Notes: generated by a model from the sequence alone, not told the origin. A DNA stretch of 64,000 nt from Paracoccus pantotrophus (GCF_008824185.1 NZ_CP044423.1:199501-263500), one strand, 5' to 3'; shown: positions 8,274-17,601, counted from the stretch's first letter. Translations and numbers: made by a program.

Positions 8274-9155
8274 ATGTCCGCCGAACGCCAGACAATCGTC
8301 CTCCATTCCCTGATCGCCAAGGACGCACCCATGGCGATGGACCTGAAGATCGCCGCCGATCTGGGCTATGACGGCATCGAGATCTCCGCCGCCAAGATGC
8401 GCGCCTTCCTTGCCGCCGGATGGACCGAGGCCGACCTGGCCGAGCGCCTGCGCGGTTACGACATTCCGGGCACCGGCTTCCTGATGGATATCGAGCGGCA
8501 TGGCGGGGCCGAAGAATCGCTGTGGCGGGATGCCGCCGAGCTTTTCCATCTGGCGCAGATCGCGGGGGCGAAGGCCGTGCAGGCGATCACCGGTCCGGTC
8601 TCGGTCGCCACGGTCAGGGCGCATGCCGCTGGCCGGCCGGTGACCGGCTATTCCGGCGTCCTTGGCCTGTCCCGTGACGAGCAGATGCGGATCACCGCCC
8701 GCAACTTGGCCCGGCTGGCCGACATGGCCGCCGAGAGGGGGCTGATCCTTTACTTCGAGGCGCTTGGCTGGTGTCCGCTGAACACCGTCTCGGACCAGCT
8801 GGAGCTGATCGACCGGGCGGGGCGGAGCAATATGAAGATAGTGGTGGATTTCTGGCATTGCTATGTCTCGGGGGATACGCCCGAGCGGATCGCGCGGATC
8901 GAAAGGAATGCGATCTATGGCGTGCATGTCTGCGATTCGCTGCGCCACGACGGCGGCATCCCGGACGAGGCGGTGCTGCGCGACGTGCCCACCGGCGGTG
9001 GCGTGCTGAACCTTCAGGAATGGGTGGATGCGGTGAAGGCGACGGGCTATGTGGGCTGGTGGAGCGGCGAGTTGTTCTGCCGCAAGCAGCATCAGGACGA
9101 CAGTTTCAAGGTCGCGGCAGGGATGAAGGCGCGTCTGGAACGCCTTATTCTCTAG
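8274..9155 (+). CDS. Sugar phosphate isomerase/epimerase family protein (AP endonuclease 2 fold)
   Basis: A 293-residue TIM-barrel protein of the xylose isomerase-like family. Conserved pieces are LGYDGIEISA early on, YFEALGW with a metal-type glutamate, VVDFWHCY with Asp and His, and GVHVCDS. The C terminus has WWSGELF. Members are metal-dependent isomerases, epimerases or dehydratases of sugars, inositol derivatives and hydroxypyruvate. AGGAAAGGAAAACCC precedes the ATG at 8274. The TAG stop at 9153-9155 is part of the CTAG target of the adjoining insertion sequence, so the gene ends exactly at the IS junction. I cannot tell from this copy whether the last residue or stop was altered. Confidence 0.8.
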   Translation: MSAERQTIVLHSLIAKDAPMAMDLKIAADLGYDGIEISAAKMRAFLAAGWTEADLAERLRGYDIPGTGFLMDIERHGGAEESLWRDAAELFHLAQIAGAKAVQAITGPVSVATVRAHAAGRPVTGYSGVLGLSRDEQMRITARNLARLADMAAERGLILYFEALGWCPLNTVSDQLELIDRAGRSNMKIVVDFWHCYVSGDTPERIARIERNAIYGVHVCDSLRHDGGIPDEAVLRDVPTGGGVLNLQEWVDAVKATGYVGWWSGELFCRKQHQDDSFKVAAGMKARLERLIL

Positions 9156-9986
9156 GGTCAGGATGCATTGATTTTCAGTGTGCTACGTGATTCACGGCTC
9201 GGAAAACGGAGCGGTGACATGAGCGACCTGTACTGGCTGACCGACGAGCAGATGACCAAGCTTGCCCCTTTCTTCCCGAAGTCGCACGGCAAGCCACGCG
9301 TCGATGACAAGCGTGTTCTAAGCGGGATTATCTTCATCAATCGCAATGGTTTGCGCTGGCGAGATGCCCCCAGGGAGTATGGGCCGCACAAGACGCTCTA
9401 CAGCCGGTGGAAGCGTTGGAGCGAGAAAGGCATTTTCGCCAGGATGATGATCGGGCTGGCCGCCGACCACGGCGAGGAAAAGACCGTGATGATCGACGCG
9501 ACCTATCTGAAAGCGCACCGCACCGCGACCAGCTTGGCCGTGAAAAAGGGGGGCGTGGACGCCTCGTCGGCCGGACCAAGGGCGGCATGAACACGAAGCT
9601 GCATGCCATCTGTGACAGCCAGGGCCGACCGCTCGACCTGTTCGTCACCGCAGGGCAGGTCAGCGACTACATCGGGGCGCGGGCGTTGCTCAGCAGCCTC
9701 CCAAAGGTCGATTGGCTGCTCGGGGATCGCGGCTATGACGCCGACTGGTTCCGGGAAGCCTTGCAGGACAAGGGGATACGAGCCTGCATCCCCGGCCGAA
9801 AGCAGCGCAAGACACCGGTCAAATACGACAAGCGCCGATACAAGCGGCGCAACCGCATCGAGATCATGTTTGGCAGGCTCAAGGACTGGCGGCGCGTGGC
9901 AACCCGATACGACAGATGCCCGAAGGTCTTCCTCTCGGCCATCGCGCTCGCGGCAACCGTCATTTATTGGTTATGAATCCTGACCC
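9155..9986 (+). mobile_element. IS5-family insertion sequence (IS427-like), copy 1
   Basis: An 832-bp element with perfect terminal inverted repeats GGGTCAGGAT (9155-9164) and ATCCTGACCC (9977-9986). It is flanked by TA on both sides within CTAG. It encodes one transposase split over two frames. An element of the same length and ends lies at 25374-26205, but the two differ at many internal bases, so they are not a recent duplication. It landed in an older IS5-type transposase to its right and at the stop codon of the gene to its left. Confidence 0.9.
9219..9976 (+). CDS. IS5-family transposase made by -1 frameshift (ORF A + ORF B)
   Basis: ORF A starts at the ATG at 9219 (MSDLYWLTDEQM) and runs to 9590; it carries the N-terminal DUF4096-type region and the first DDE aspartate (MIDATYLKAH). 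ORF B continues in the -1 frame to 9976 with TKGGMNTKLH, GDRGYDAD (second Asp) and RRNRIEIMFGRLKDW (Glu). The change of frame falls at AAAAAGGGGGG near 9544-9554, the usual slippery stretch of this group. Both halves look intact, so the element is probably able to move. Confidence 0.85.
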
Positions 9987-9989
9987 TAG

Positions 9990-10310
9990 GCGGGATGCAG
10001 GGGCGGATGCCGCGATCCTTGAGGTCGTCGTGCAGCCAGTCGGCATCATAAGCCTTGTCACCCAGAAAGCGCCTGGCTGTCGGCAGATGGCGCATTAGCA
10101 CGAGGACACCCCGGCTGTCGGCCATCTGGCCAGGGGAGAGGAAGAAGTCTAGTGGGCGTCCTTTGCCGTCGCTGAGCATGTGCAGTTTGGAGTTCAGGCC
10201 ACCTTTCGTGCGCCTGATCGCCCGCGGACGATCCCCCTTTTTCGAAGGCTGGTCGCGGTGCGGTGCGCCTTCATGAAGGTGCTTGCCCATCAGTTCGTCC
10301 ACAGAGTCAA
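9990..10310 (-). pseudogene. IS5-family transposase remnant, cut by IS copy 1
   Basis: Minus-strand reading gives a transposase C-terminal half: RRTKGGLNSKLHMLSDG, PLDFFLSPGQ, LGDKAYDADWL, then RPCIPPR. It stops abruptly at 9989, where IS copy 1 is inserted, so the catalytic glutamate and tail are gone. The upstream part (AHRTA-like region) is frame-disrupted near 10280-10310. It belongs to the same broad family as the intact IS but to a different group, and is dead. Confidence 0.75.
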
Positions 10311-10425
10311 CCTTGATGCCGCCCTCGATCCCGACCTTCGGAGCGAAGGCCACCCGCACCCACCCCCTCAAAATCACACCGAATTCTTACACTACCGGAG
10401 GATGCGGTATGCCCGCCTCCCGTTG

Positions 10426-13137
10426 CTACACGACGTGCTTGCAACCTGATGCCGGGGTGCGGGTGTCCATGTTGCGGCCGCGGTTCAGATGATCGTCGAT
10501 CTCGGCCGCAGCGCCGATCATCCGTCCGAACAGGAAGATGGTGAAGGCCGCAGTCTCCAGATTGGCGTCGGTCATCCTGCCGGCCTGGTAGTCCTTCCAC
10601 AGCACTGCCAGCAGCAGCGCCGCGATGATCGCATCGACATTGACGCAGAAGACATAACGGCTGGCCCCCACATCATAAAGCTGGCGCACCAGCTCGCGAT
10701 AGAAGTGGTGAAAAATGTTGTATTCGCCGCGTTCTTCCATGAACTGCGCGATGAAACGTTCGCGCGGGTCGAAATTCTCGGGCTTGCCCTTGAAGATCGG
10801 GTGATGGACCCCCGGCAAGGCGCGAACCTCGGTCCCCAGTTCCTTGGCCGTCGCCTTGTCGCGCTTATAGGCCAGGGCGAAGTCGCGTGCCATCCCGGTC
10901 AGGTCCAGCCCGTGGTTCGGATCGGTCGGATCCTTCAGCCCCTTGTCGCGGAATTGATCCAGCAGGAAGGCCATGCCCTCGAATCCGTTGCCGCCGTGGC
11001 TGTAGCCGGAATGGGTCAGAAAACCGGCCATGGCCTTGTTGATCTGGACCCGGTCCGGCGTCTGCGGCCCATCGGCCGAAACCGCGCCCTTGGCGCCCTG
11101 CGCCGTGATCGACCCTGGCCCGTTTGAGATCAGCAAGCCGATCAGGATCTGCACATAAAGCGCCTCGGTCGGGTCAGGCTTCTTGCCGGTCATGGCGAGA
11201 CAGCAGATATCAGCCATGGTCCAGCGCGAGAAACGCTCTTCGCGCGGGATGCCCCACAGGCTGCCCGGCTGGTGATGCCTGCCCGGAATGGTCGCGCCGA
11301 CCATGACGCCGTAAAGCCGCATATACCAGGGCAGGGTCTCGGCGGTCAGGCGGCTGATGCGCTTTCTGGCAAGTGGCCCCCAGGCGATGGTCGTGGTGAT
11401 CGCGGCCAGGATCGCGTCGCGCGACAACCTTTCGCCAAAGCCCAGCAGGAATCGCAGGAAGACCGACTTGCCGCCACGCGCCTCGATCGCGGCCAGCATG
11501 GCCTCGGGACGGGGGTCGTCGGCCTCGTCCGGAGTGGCCAGGAACAGGGCACGGGTCTGGTCGTCGACTTCGATCTTCGACAGGTCGAAGCTCTCGTCCC
11601 GCCCATCGCGCAGGCCGGACTGCGCGAACAGCGCAATCAGCGCACGGGCACAGGCCAAGGCCCGCTCGACCCGCTTTGGCCCGGTGATGGCTGCGGCGAC
11701 CGACATCACGGTGTTGGGCGAGTTTCCGGCGTCCCGCGCGGCATCGGCTGCCAGCAGGATCGGATCGCCGATCAGGTTCACCTCGGCCGCGACGGCCACA
11801 TCCAGCATGGCGCGATCATGGGCATCGGCAAGCTCATGCACCAGCGGCAGGGCGAACATCGCCTCCAGCGGCTGCAACGCAAGGTCCAGCACGCGGTGGC
11901 CATGCACACTGGTCACCTGGGTCTTGGGGTCCATCTGCGAGGCACCCGAGGTGTCCTTCATCGACTGCCGTGCGATCACCGCGCCGATCTGGTCCGACAG
12001 CGCCGCGATCTGCGCGTCATAGGGCGCGGGCGCCGTGACGACCGGCTGCGCCAGGTCTGGAGGCAGCTGCAGCCCCTGATCGTTAGCAATCCATGGCTTG
12101 AGCGACAGAGAGCCGCGCGGCGCAAAATCGGGCTGGATATCGTTCAACGCCATCACCGCCGTCAGCGCCGCCGGAATATCGGCGATATTGGTGACCAGCG
12201 CGCCCTTGGCCGAGACATGCGGCGTCTCAGACGTATAGATCCCGTCCACGTCAAAGGCTTCCATGAACCAGAGTTCCTTGTCCTCGGCACTGTCGCCCGA
12301 GCCCGCCATGGCGCCCGCGTGGCCCACGGCGCGGGTCAGCTTGGCCTTCCAGCGGCCGACGACGCAGGCCACCACCGGCTTTTGCCAGTCGATGTCCTTT
12401 TCGTAATAACCGCCCGGCTCGACATACAGGACGCCCGCCTTGCTGCGGTCGTCCTTGGCGAAAGCCAGTGCGAAATCCCGCGCCGCATACTGGATATAGA
12501 CGTCCTTGCCCGACGAGATCAGCGTGGTGGTGCCCCAACCCGCCGTGGTCAGGTATTGCGCGATGGTGGTGGTGAAGCCACCCGAGTTCGAGAACACCGC
12601 GACCGAGCCCTTGACCAGCGATTCCTCGGGGTGATCGCCGCCCAGCGCGCCGCCGATACGGACCTTGTTCCAGCTGTCGGCGACGCCAAGGCAGTTGCCG
12701 CCGATGATGTCGATGCCATTGGCCTGCGCCATGGCCCGGATTTCGCGCGCGTCATGAACGGCGATCTTTTCGGTGATGATGACGATCTTTTTCAACTCGG
12801 GGTTCACGCGGATCAGTTCCGCCACCCCATCGCGCACACCCGAAGGCGGCAGATAGACCACGCCGGTGTTGAAATCGTGCCCGGCGCGGATGCCTTCCAG
12901 CACGGTGTTGAAGACCGGGATGCCGCCCGCCGGCGTCTTCAGCACCTGCCCCGAACGGCCGGGCGAAGTGCCGAAGACCACGTTGCCGCCGGAAAAGGCA
13001 TGGCTGACGGGCGTGACGGTGCGGCTTTCGCCGCCCAGGATGTTCAGGACGCAGACCCGATCCTCGGGCGAGGCGACGGCATCCAGCCGGTCGACGCCAA
13101 GGAAATAGGGCAGGCCGGAAATCGGTTTCTGTCTCAT
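10426..13137 (-). CDS. ATP-citrate-lyase-like large subunit (CoA-ligase + citrate synthase-type lyase)
   Basis: A 903-residue fusion. Residues 1-340 match the succinyl-CoA synthetase alpha/ATP-citrate lyase CoA-binding and ligase domains, with GHAGAMAGSG at 272-281 providing the phospho-histidine (His273). The C-terminal part is a citrate synthase/citryl-CoA lyase domain with SHGGNGFEG at 713-721, GVHHPIFK near 776-783 and NVDAIIAALL near 833. With the ATP-grasp subunit 11 bp upstream it would use ATP and CoA to activate and split citrate or a related tertiary-alcohol acid. It is about 290 residues longer than the two-subunit bacterial AclA (around 610); the excess lies in the middle. CTGAAGGAGG precedes the ATG. 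The exact substrate is inference. Confidence 0.8.
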   Translation of the reverse strand: MRQKPISGLPYFLGVDRLDAVASPEDRVCVLNILGGESRTVTPVSHAFSGGNVVFGTSPGRSGQVLKTPAGGIPVFNTVLEGIRAGHDFNTGVVYLPPSGVRDGVAELIRVNPELKKIVIITEKIAVHDAREIRAMAQANGIDIIGGNCLGVADSWNKVRIGGALGGDHPEESLVKGSVAVFSNSGGFTTTIAQYLTTAGWGTTTLISSGKDVYIQYAARDFALAFAKDDRSKAGVLYVEPGGYYEKDIDWQKPVVACVVGRWKAKLTRAVGHAGAMAGSGDSAEDKELWFMEAFDVDGIYTSETPHVSAKGALVTNIADIPAALTAVMALNDIQPDFAPRGSLSLKPWIANDQGLQLPPDLAQPVVTAPAPYDAQIAALSDQIGAVIARQSMKDTSGASQMDPKTQVTSVHGHRVLDLALQPLEAMFALPLVHELADAHDRAMLDVAVAAEVNLIGDPILLAADAARDAGNSPNTVMSVAAAITGPKRVERALACARALIALFAQSGLRDGRDESFDLSKIEVDDQTRALFLATPDEADDPRPEAMLAAIEARGGKSVFLRFLLGFGERLSRDAILAAITTTIAWGPLARKRISRLTAETLPWYMRLYGVMVGATIPGRHHQPGSLWGIPREERFSRWTMADICCLAMTGKKPDPTEALYVQILIGLLISNGPGSITAQGAKGAVSADGPQTPDRVQINKAMAGFLTHSGYSHGGNGFEGMAFLLDQFRDKGLKDPTDPNHGLDLTGMARDFALAYKRDKATAKELGTEVRALPGVHHPIFKGKPENFDPRERFIAQFMEERGEYNIFHHFYRELVRQLYDVGASRYVFCVNVDAIIAALLLAVLWKDYQAGRMTDANLETAAFTIFLFGRMIGAAAEIDDHLNRGRNMDTRTPASGCKHVV

Positions 13138-13148
13138 GTCTGCCTCCT

Positions 13149-14423
13149 TCAGGCCGCGATATTCATCGAGCAGGCGATCTGCTCGCGCCCGCCGGTGCGC
13201 ATCCACTCGTCGATGCGCTTGGCATAGTTCACCACCTCGGAAATCGCGCTGTCGAAGCCGAAGAAGCGATAGGGCACGCCCAGGCTGTCCAGCGTATCGG
13301 CAAGGTTGCCCATGCCGCGCACGAGGTTCGGCCCGCCGCGCCCGACGACGACGTAAAGCGGCACCGGGCCATGCTTGGCGAAGTGTTCGCGCAGCGCGTC
13401 GCCCATGCCGCGGAAGGTCTCGTGAATGTCGGTGTTGTTCGACTTGCCGCCGATGATGAACAGCACGTTGGTCTGCGCCAGGAAATGCCGATAGCAGATC
13501 GCCGCGACCGATTTCATCTTCTCATAGGGCGGGTTGCCGCCGAAATCCGACGAGATGATCGCAGCTTCGCCCAGAACCTCGGTGACAAGGCTGTTCGCGC
13601 CCCCGCCGAAGGTCGGGGCCAGGATGGTGCCGAATTCGTTGACGACGAAGACATCCGACTGGCCCTGATGGGTGCGAAGCTGGTTCACCTCCTGCTCGAA
13701 TTCGGAAAGGTCGGCGGCGAACAGATGCTGCGGCAGGCCCAGACGCGCGACGCGCGGATCGTCGCGGTCGAAGCCGCATTTGAAGTCGCAGGCCACGGGC
13801 GTCAGCCGCCCATCCTTGCCCGGCCGCATGCGGATCGGGTTCAATTCCAGCGTGGTCATGCCGTAATGGTGCATCAGTTCCCAGAGCTTCGGCAGATGCT
13901 GGACGAGCGGCGAGATCACCTCTTTCGGGGCGCCGATATCGGTCAGCGCGTTCGCCACGACAAAGGCCTTCAGCCCGGTCAGCGCGTCGAAGGGGATCGA
14001 GGCGATCTCGGATCTGTCCAGTTCCTCGATATCGACGCCGCCGCGGTGGGTGATGGTCATGGTCGGCGCGCGATAGCGCGTGTCGTCGGTGATCGAGAAA
14101 TAGATCTCGTGTTCAGCCGGAATGCCCGCCTCGAAGGTGACGCCATTGGCCTTGGCGGTGGCGTTGCCGTGGCGATGCTCGGCGAAGTAAAGCCGCTCCT
14201 TTTCCGCCAGCGCGGTGCGCAGGTCGCGCGCCTTGCCGATCAGCCCGGCCTTGCCTTTCTTGCCGACGCCGCCGCGAAACACGGGCTTGACGAAGACCAG
14301 CCCATGCCGGTCGATCAGCGCCTGGATGTCGTCCTCGGACGCATCAGGGCCAAGCACTTCGGTCGTAGGGAAACCGACATGAGCCAGCAGACGCGAACCC
14401 GTGAGCATTCCGGTCACCTCCAT
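13149..14423 (-). CDS. ATP-grasp subunit, ATP-citrate lyase/succinyl-CoA ligase beta-like
   Basis: A 424-residue ATP-grasp protein resembling the N-terminal part of ATP-citrate lyase (the AclB-type small subunit, about 400-420 residues). It has FVKPVFRGGVGKKGKAG for nucleotide binding early on, TLELNPIRMRP with metal-ligand residues, DFKCGFDRDDPR, and a C-terminal flavodoxin-like half with LFIIGGKSNN and VVVGRGGPN. It would carry ATP binding and transfer phosphate to the histidine of the large subunit. The start at 14423 (MEVTGM) is set by AGGAGGAACCTC upstream. It lies 76 bp after tctA and 11 bp before the large subunit gene. Confidence 0.8.
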   Translation of the reverse strand: MEVTGMLTGSRLLAHVGFPTTEVLGPDASEDDIQALIDRHGLVFVKPVFRGGVGKKGKAGLIGKARDLRTALAEKERLYFAEHRHGNATAKANGVTFEAGIPAEHEIYFSITDDTRYRAPTMTITHRGGVDIEELDRSEIASIPFDALTGLKAFVVANALTDIGAPKEVISPLVQHLPKLWELMHHYGMTTLELNPIRMRPGKDGRLTPVACDFKCGFDRDDPRVARLGLPQHLFAADLSEFEQEVNQLRTHQGQSDVFVVNEFGTILAPTFGGGANSLVTEVLGEAAIISSDFGGNPPYEKMKSVAAICYRHFLAQTNVLFIIGGKSNNTDIHETFRGMGDALREHFAKHGPVPLYVVVGRGGPNLVRGMGNLADTLDSLGVPYRFFGFDSAISEVVNYAKRIDEWMRTGGREQIACSMNIAA

Positions 14424-14499
14424 GAGGTTCCTCCTGTCATTCTGAATTGTCTGGGACGGGGGATACGGAAACGCGGCCCGAAGGCCGCGCTTCAAGAGT

Positions 14500-16005
14500 T
14501 CAGGCGTCGGTAAAGATCTCGTCGCGCGACTTGCGCATCGAGGGCAGGACGGCGACGGCCAGCGCCATCAGGGCGACCAGCAGCAGGGCGGCGGACAAGG
14601 GCGAGGTCACGAAGGTGCTCATGCCGCCGTCCGAGATGATCAGCGCCTGGCGCAGCTTTTCTTCCAGCAGGCGGCCCAGCACGAAGCCCAGGGCCAGCGG
14701 CGCCGGCTCGAACTGCAGCTTGTAGAGCGCGAAGCCCACCAAGCCCATGACACCCGCCATGATCACCTGCGCGCCGTCGTTCGAGATCGAGAACAGGCCG
14801 ATGCAGCAGAAGGCGACGATGGCCGGGAACAGCAGGCGATACGGCACCTTCAGCAGCTTCACCCACAGGCCGATCAGCGGCAGGTTGATGACGACCAGCA
14901 TCAGGTTGCCGATCCACATCGAGGCGACCAGACCCCAGAACAGGTCGGGGCTGTTCTGGATGACCTGCGGGCCCGGAACGATGCCCTGGATCATCATCGC
15001 ACCGACCATCAGCGCCATGACCGCGTTCGGCGGGATGCCGAGCGTCAACAGCGGGATGAACGAGGTCTGAGCGCCCGAGTTGTTGGCCGATTCAGGCCCC
15101 GAAACCGCCTGCGGCACGCCCGTGCCGAAATCCTGCGGCCGGTCCGACAGGCGCTTTTCCAGCGCATAGCTGGCGAAGGGGGCCAGGATCGCGCCATTGC
15201 CCGGCAGCACCCCCAGGATCGAACCGAGGCCGGTCCCGCGCAAGATCGCGCCAAGGTTTTCGCGCAATTCGCCCAACGTCGGCAGCAGGCGGCCGATCTT
15301 GTTGCGCATCACGTCGCGCTTTTCGGGGTCGGCCAGGTTCTTGAAGATCTCGCCGAAGCCGAAGATGCCCATCGCCAGTACGGTGAACTCGATCCCGTCG
15401 GTCAGCATGTAGATGTCGAAGGTCATCCGCTCGCGGCCGGTTTCCATGTCTGCACCGACGCAGGACAGCAGGACGCCCGCGACAATCATCGCCAGCGCCT
15501 TGACCAGCGAGCCATGCGCCAGCACGACCGCCAGCACCAGCCCCATGATCATCAGCGAGAAATACTCGGCCGGCCCGAACAGCAGTCCCAGCCTGGTCAT
15601 CGGGGTCGCCAGCGCAGCGATGACGACGGTGGCCACGGTGCCCGCGATGAACGAGCCGATAGCGGCCAGGCCCAGGGCAAGCCCGGCCTGCCCCTTCTTG
15701 GCCATTTCATGCCCGTCGATGGCAGTCACGACCGCCGTGGCCTCGCCGGGGATGTTGACCAGGATCGCCGTAGTCGAGCCGCCGTATTGGGCGCCGTAAT
15801 AGATGCCCGCCAGCATGATCAGCGCGCCGGTCGGGTCCAGGGACAGGGTGACCGGCAGCAGGATCGAGATCGTTGCCACCGGACCCACGCCCGGAAGCAC
15901 GCCCACCAGCGTGCCGATCAGGCAGCCGATGAAGCAGAAGAATATGTTTTGCAGGGTGGCGGCGACCGAAAGCCCCAGACCCAGGTGTTCGATGACGGCC
16001 ATCAT
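14500..16005 (-). CDS. tctA: Tripartite tricarboxylate transporter large permease TctA
   Basis: A 501-residue, very hydrophobic inner-membrane protein of the TctA family (usual length about 500). The conserved glycine/proline loops GVLPGVGPVATISILLP near the N terminus and GVLPGNGAILAPF mid-protein mark the two pseudo-symmetric substrate-binding hairpins. It forms the main channel of a secondary transporter driven by ion gradients and fed by the periplasmic TctC. It follows tctB by a single base, so the pair is translationally coupled. Substrates of the family include citrate, tartrate and aromatic dicarboxylates; the lyase genes downstream point to a tricarboxylate. Confidence 0.93.
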   Translation of the reverse strand: MMAVIEHLGLGLSVAATLQNIFFCFIGCLIGTLVGVLPGVGPVATISILLPVTLSLDPTGALIMLAGIYYGAQYGGSTTAILVNIPGEATAVVTAIDGHEMAKKGQAGLALGLAAIGSFIAGTVATVVIAALATPMTRLGLLFGPAEYFSLMIMGLVLAVVLAHGSLVKALAMIVAGVLLSCVGADMETGRERMTFDIYMLTDGIEFTVLAMGIFGFGEIFKNLADPEKRDVMRNKIGRLLPTLGELRENLGAILRGTGLGSILGVLPGNGAILAPFASYALEKRLSDRPQDFGTGVPQAVSGPESANNSGAQTSFIPLLTLGIPPNAVMALMVGAMMIQGIVPGPQVIQNSPDLFWGLVASMWIGNLMLVVINLPLIGLWVKLLKVPYRLLFPAIVAFCCIGLFSISNDGAQVIMAGVMGLVGFALYKLQFEPAPLALGFVLGRLLEEKLRQALIISDGGMSTFVTSPLSAALLLVALMALAVAVLPSMRKSRDEIFTDA

Positions 16006-16006
16006 G

Positions 16007-16564
16007 TCAGTATCCGATCAACCAGGGCGCCACGGGCAGCGAAAGCCCCAGCGCATAGCGGAACAAAGCCACGCAGACGACGGTCAGGATGACGGTGAAG
16101 GCCAGGAGCTCGCCGATGCGGACATCCTTCGCGGCAAGGCCGGACAGGAAGATCGCCAGCGGCGTCGCCACCGCCATGCCAAGCGCCGGCACCTCGAACG
16201 AACCGAAGTGGTGACCGCGAATGGTGATCGCGAACAGGAAGACCCCGGTCAGCACCGGCAGCATGTCACGGATCGGCCAGCGGCCGGTCGATTCCGGCCT
16301 GTCCTTCCAGGTGATGGCGATCTGCACCAACCCCAGCACGATCAGGATGATCGACAGCGACCGCGGCAGAAGTCCGGAGCCCACACCGCCCTCGCCCCCA
16401 AAGGGCAGGTCGGCGCCGGCATAAAGCGCGAACAGGCCGAGGCCGATCAGGCTGAGCCCGGCGAGCCGCTCCCGGCCCAGCCAGGGGCTGGACGGGGGCG
16501 GCAGCGGCGGGGACGGCTCATGGGCCGGAAGATCGACCTGAATTATCTCTGGGGCTTGGCTCAT
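16007..16564 (-). CDS. tctB: Tripartite tricarboxylate transporter small permease TctB
   Basis: A 185-residue inner-membrane protein, the size expected for TctB. After a polar, proline-rich N terminus (HEPSPPLPPPSSP) it has four or five hydrophobic segments, including SLIGLGLFALYAGADLPF, SIILIVLGLVQIAI and FTVILTVVCVALFRYALGL. TctB partners with TctA in the membrane. It lies between tctC (3 bp apart) and tctA (1 bp), the canonical order. Weak sequence conservation is normal for this subunit; the call rests on size, topology and context. Confidence 0.88.
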   Translation of the reverse strand: MSQAPEIIQVDLPAHEPSPPLPPPSSPWLGRERLAGLSLIGLGLFALYAGADLPFGGEGGVGSGLLPRSLSIILIVLGLVQIAITWKDRPESTGRWPIRDMLPVLTGVFLFAITIRGHHFGSFEVPALGMAVATPLAIFLSGLAAKDVRIGELLAFTVILTVVCVALFRYALGLSLPVAPWLIGY

Positions 16565-16567
16565 GGC

Positions 16568-17539
16568 TTATTCCACCTTGATGTCGGCCGCCTTGACCAC
16601 CTCGCCCCAGCGGGCACGTTCGGCGGCCATGAAATCGGCGAAGTCCTGCCCGACCAGGTGCGAGGGCACGCCGCCATCCTTCTTCAGGCTCTCGATGAAG
16701 GCCGGATCGGCCAGGGTTTCCTGCGTGGCGGCGGCCAGCTTGTCGCGCACGTCCTGCGGCAGGCCTTTCGGACCCAGCAGGCCATACCAGGCCGTTGCGC
16801 TATAGGTCGGCAGCGCGGCTTCGGCGACGGTCGGCACGTCTGGCAGGCCCGGGAAGCGCTCCTTGCCGGTCACCGCCAGCGCCTTCAGCGTGCCGTCCTG
16901 GATCAGCCCGATCACCGAGGGAACGGTGGTCACCATGAAATCGACGTGCCCGCCCAAGAGGTCGTTGATTGCCGGACCCGCACCCTTATAGGGAACGTGC
17001 TTCAGCTTCACGTCCGCGGTCTGGCCCAAAAGCAGGGTCGCGACATGGCTGGCCGAGGCATTGCCGGCCGAACCATAGACAAGCTGGCCCTCCTTGGCCT
17101 TGTCCAGCAACGCCTGCATGGTGTCGACCTGCAGGTTGGGCCCCGCCACGACGACCAGTTGCGCATCGGCGATCATGGCGATCGGGTCCAGCGTCTCTAC
17201 CGGATCGTTGCGCAGCTTGAAGATATGCGGGTTCACGACCATCGGCCCCTGGTTGCCGATCAGCAGGGTATAGCCGTCGGGCTGGGCCTTGGCGGCGACA
17301 TCGGTGCCCAGGTTGGCCGCGGCGCCGGGACGGTTCTCGACGATCACCCGCCCGCCCAGCGATTTCTCCAGGCGCGAGGCGAAGATGCGTGCGATGGCGT
17401 CGGTGCCGCCGCCGGCCGCATAGGACACGACTATGGTGACCGGCTTTGACGGATAATCCTGCGCCATGGCCGGAAGTGCGGTCAGCGTCATGGTTGCCGC
17501 GGCAACGCCAAGCATGAAGCGGCGTGTGTAGTTCATCAT
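16568..17539 (-). CDS. tctC: Tripartite tricarboxylate transporter substrate-binding protein TctC
   Basis: A 323-residue periplasmic binding protein of the Bug/TctC family. Residues 1-27 are a secretion signal (RRFMLGVAAATMTLTALPAMA then a cut near AQ). The mature start YPSKPVTIVVSYAAGGGTD and VIVENRPGAAANLGTD match the family's ligand-binding loops, and PDGYTLLIG follows. It captures the substrate and delivers it to TctA/TctB. It follows the GalD-like gene by 62 bp on the same strand, with AGGGAGGAATTC before its ATG. Confidence 0.93.
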   Translation of the reverse strand: MMNYTRRFMLGVAAATMTLTALPAMAQDYPSKPVTIVVSYAAGGGTDAIARIFASRLEKSLGGRVIVENRPGAAANLGTDVAAKAQPDGYTLLIGNQGPMVVNPHIFKLRNDPVETLDPIAMIADAQLVVVAGPNLQVDTMQALLDKAKEGQLVYGSAGNASASHVATLLLGQTADVKLKHVPYKGAGPAINDLLGGHVDFMVTTVPSVIGLIQDGTLKALAVTGKERFPGLPDVPTVAEAALPTYSATAWYGLLGPKGLPQDVRDKLAAATQETLADPAFIESLKKDGGVPSHLVGQDFADFMAAERARWGEVVKAADIKVE

Positions 17540-17601
17540 GTTGAATTCCTCCCTAGGGGTTTGAATGGGCCGCGGACGCCTCCTCGACGCCGCAGAGAGT
17601 G

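Noticed and set aside
11272..13227. 651-codon plus-strand frame opposite the lyase large subunit
   Set aside because: Antisense shadow. Codon choice and domain matches are on the minus strand.
10426..14423. Annotating the lyase pair as ordinary succinyl-CoA synthetase
   Set aside because: The citrate-synthase-type C-terminal domain with His, His and Asp motifs is fused to the alpha-like part, which succinyl-CoA synthetase lacks.
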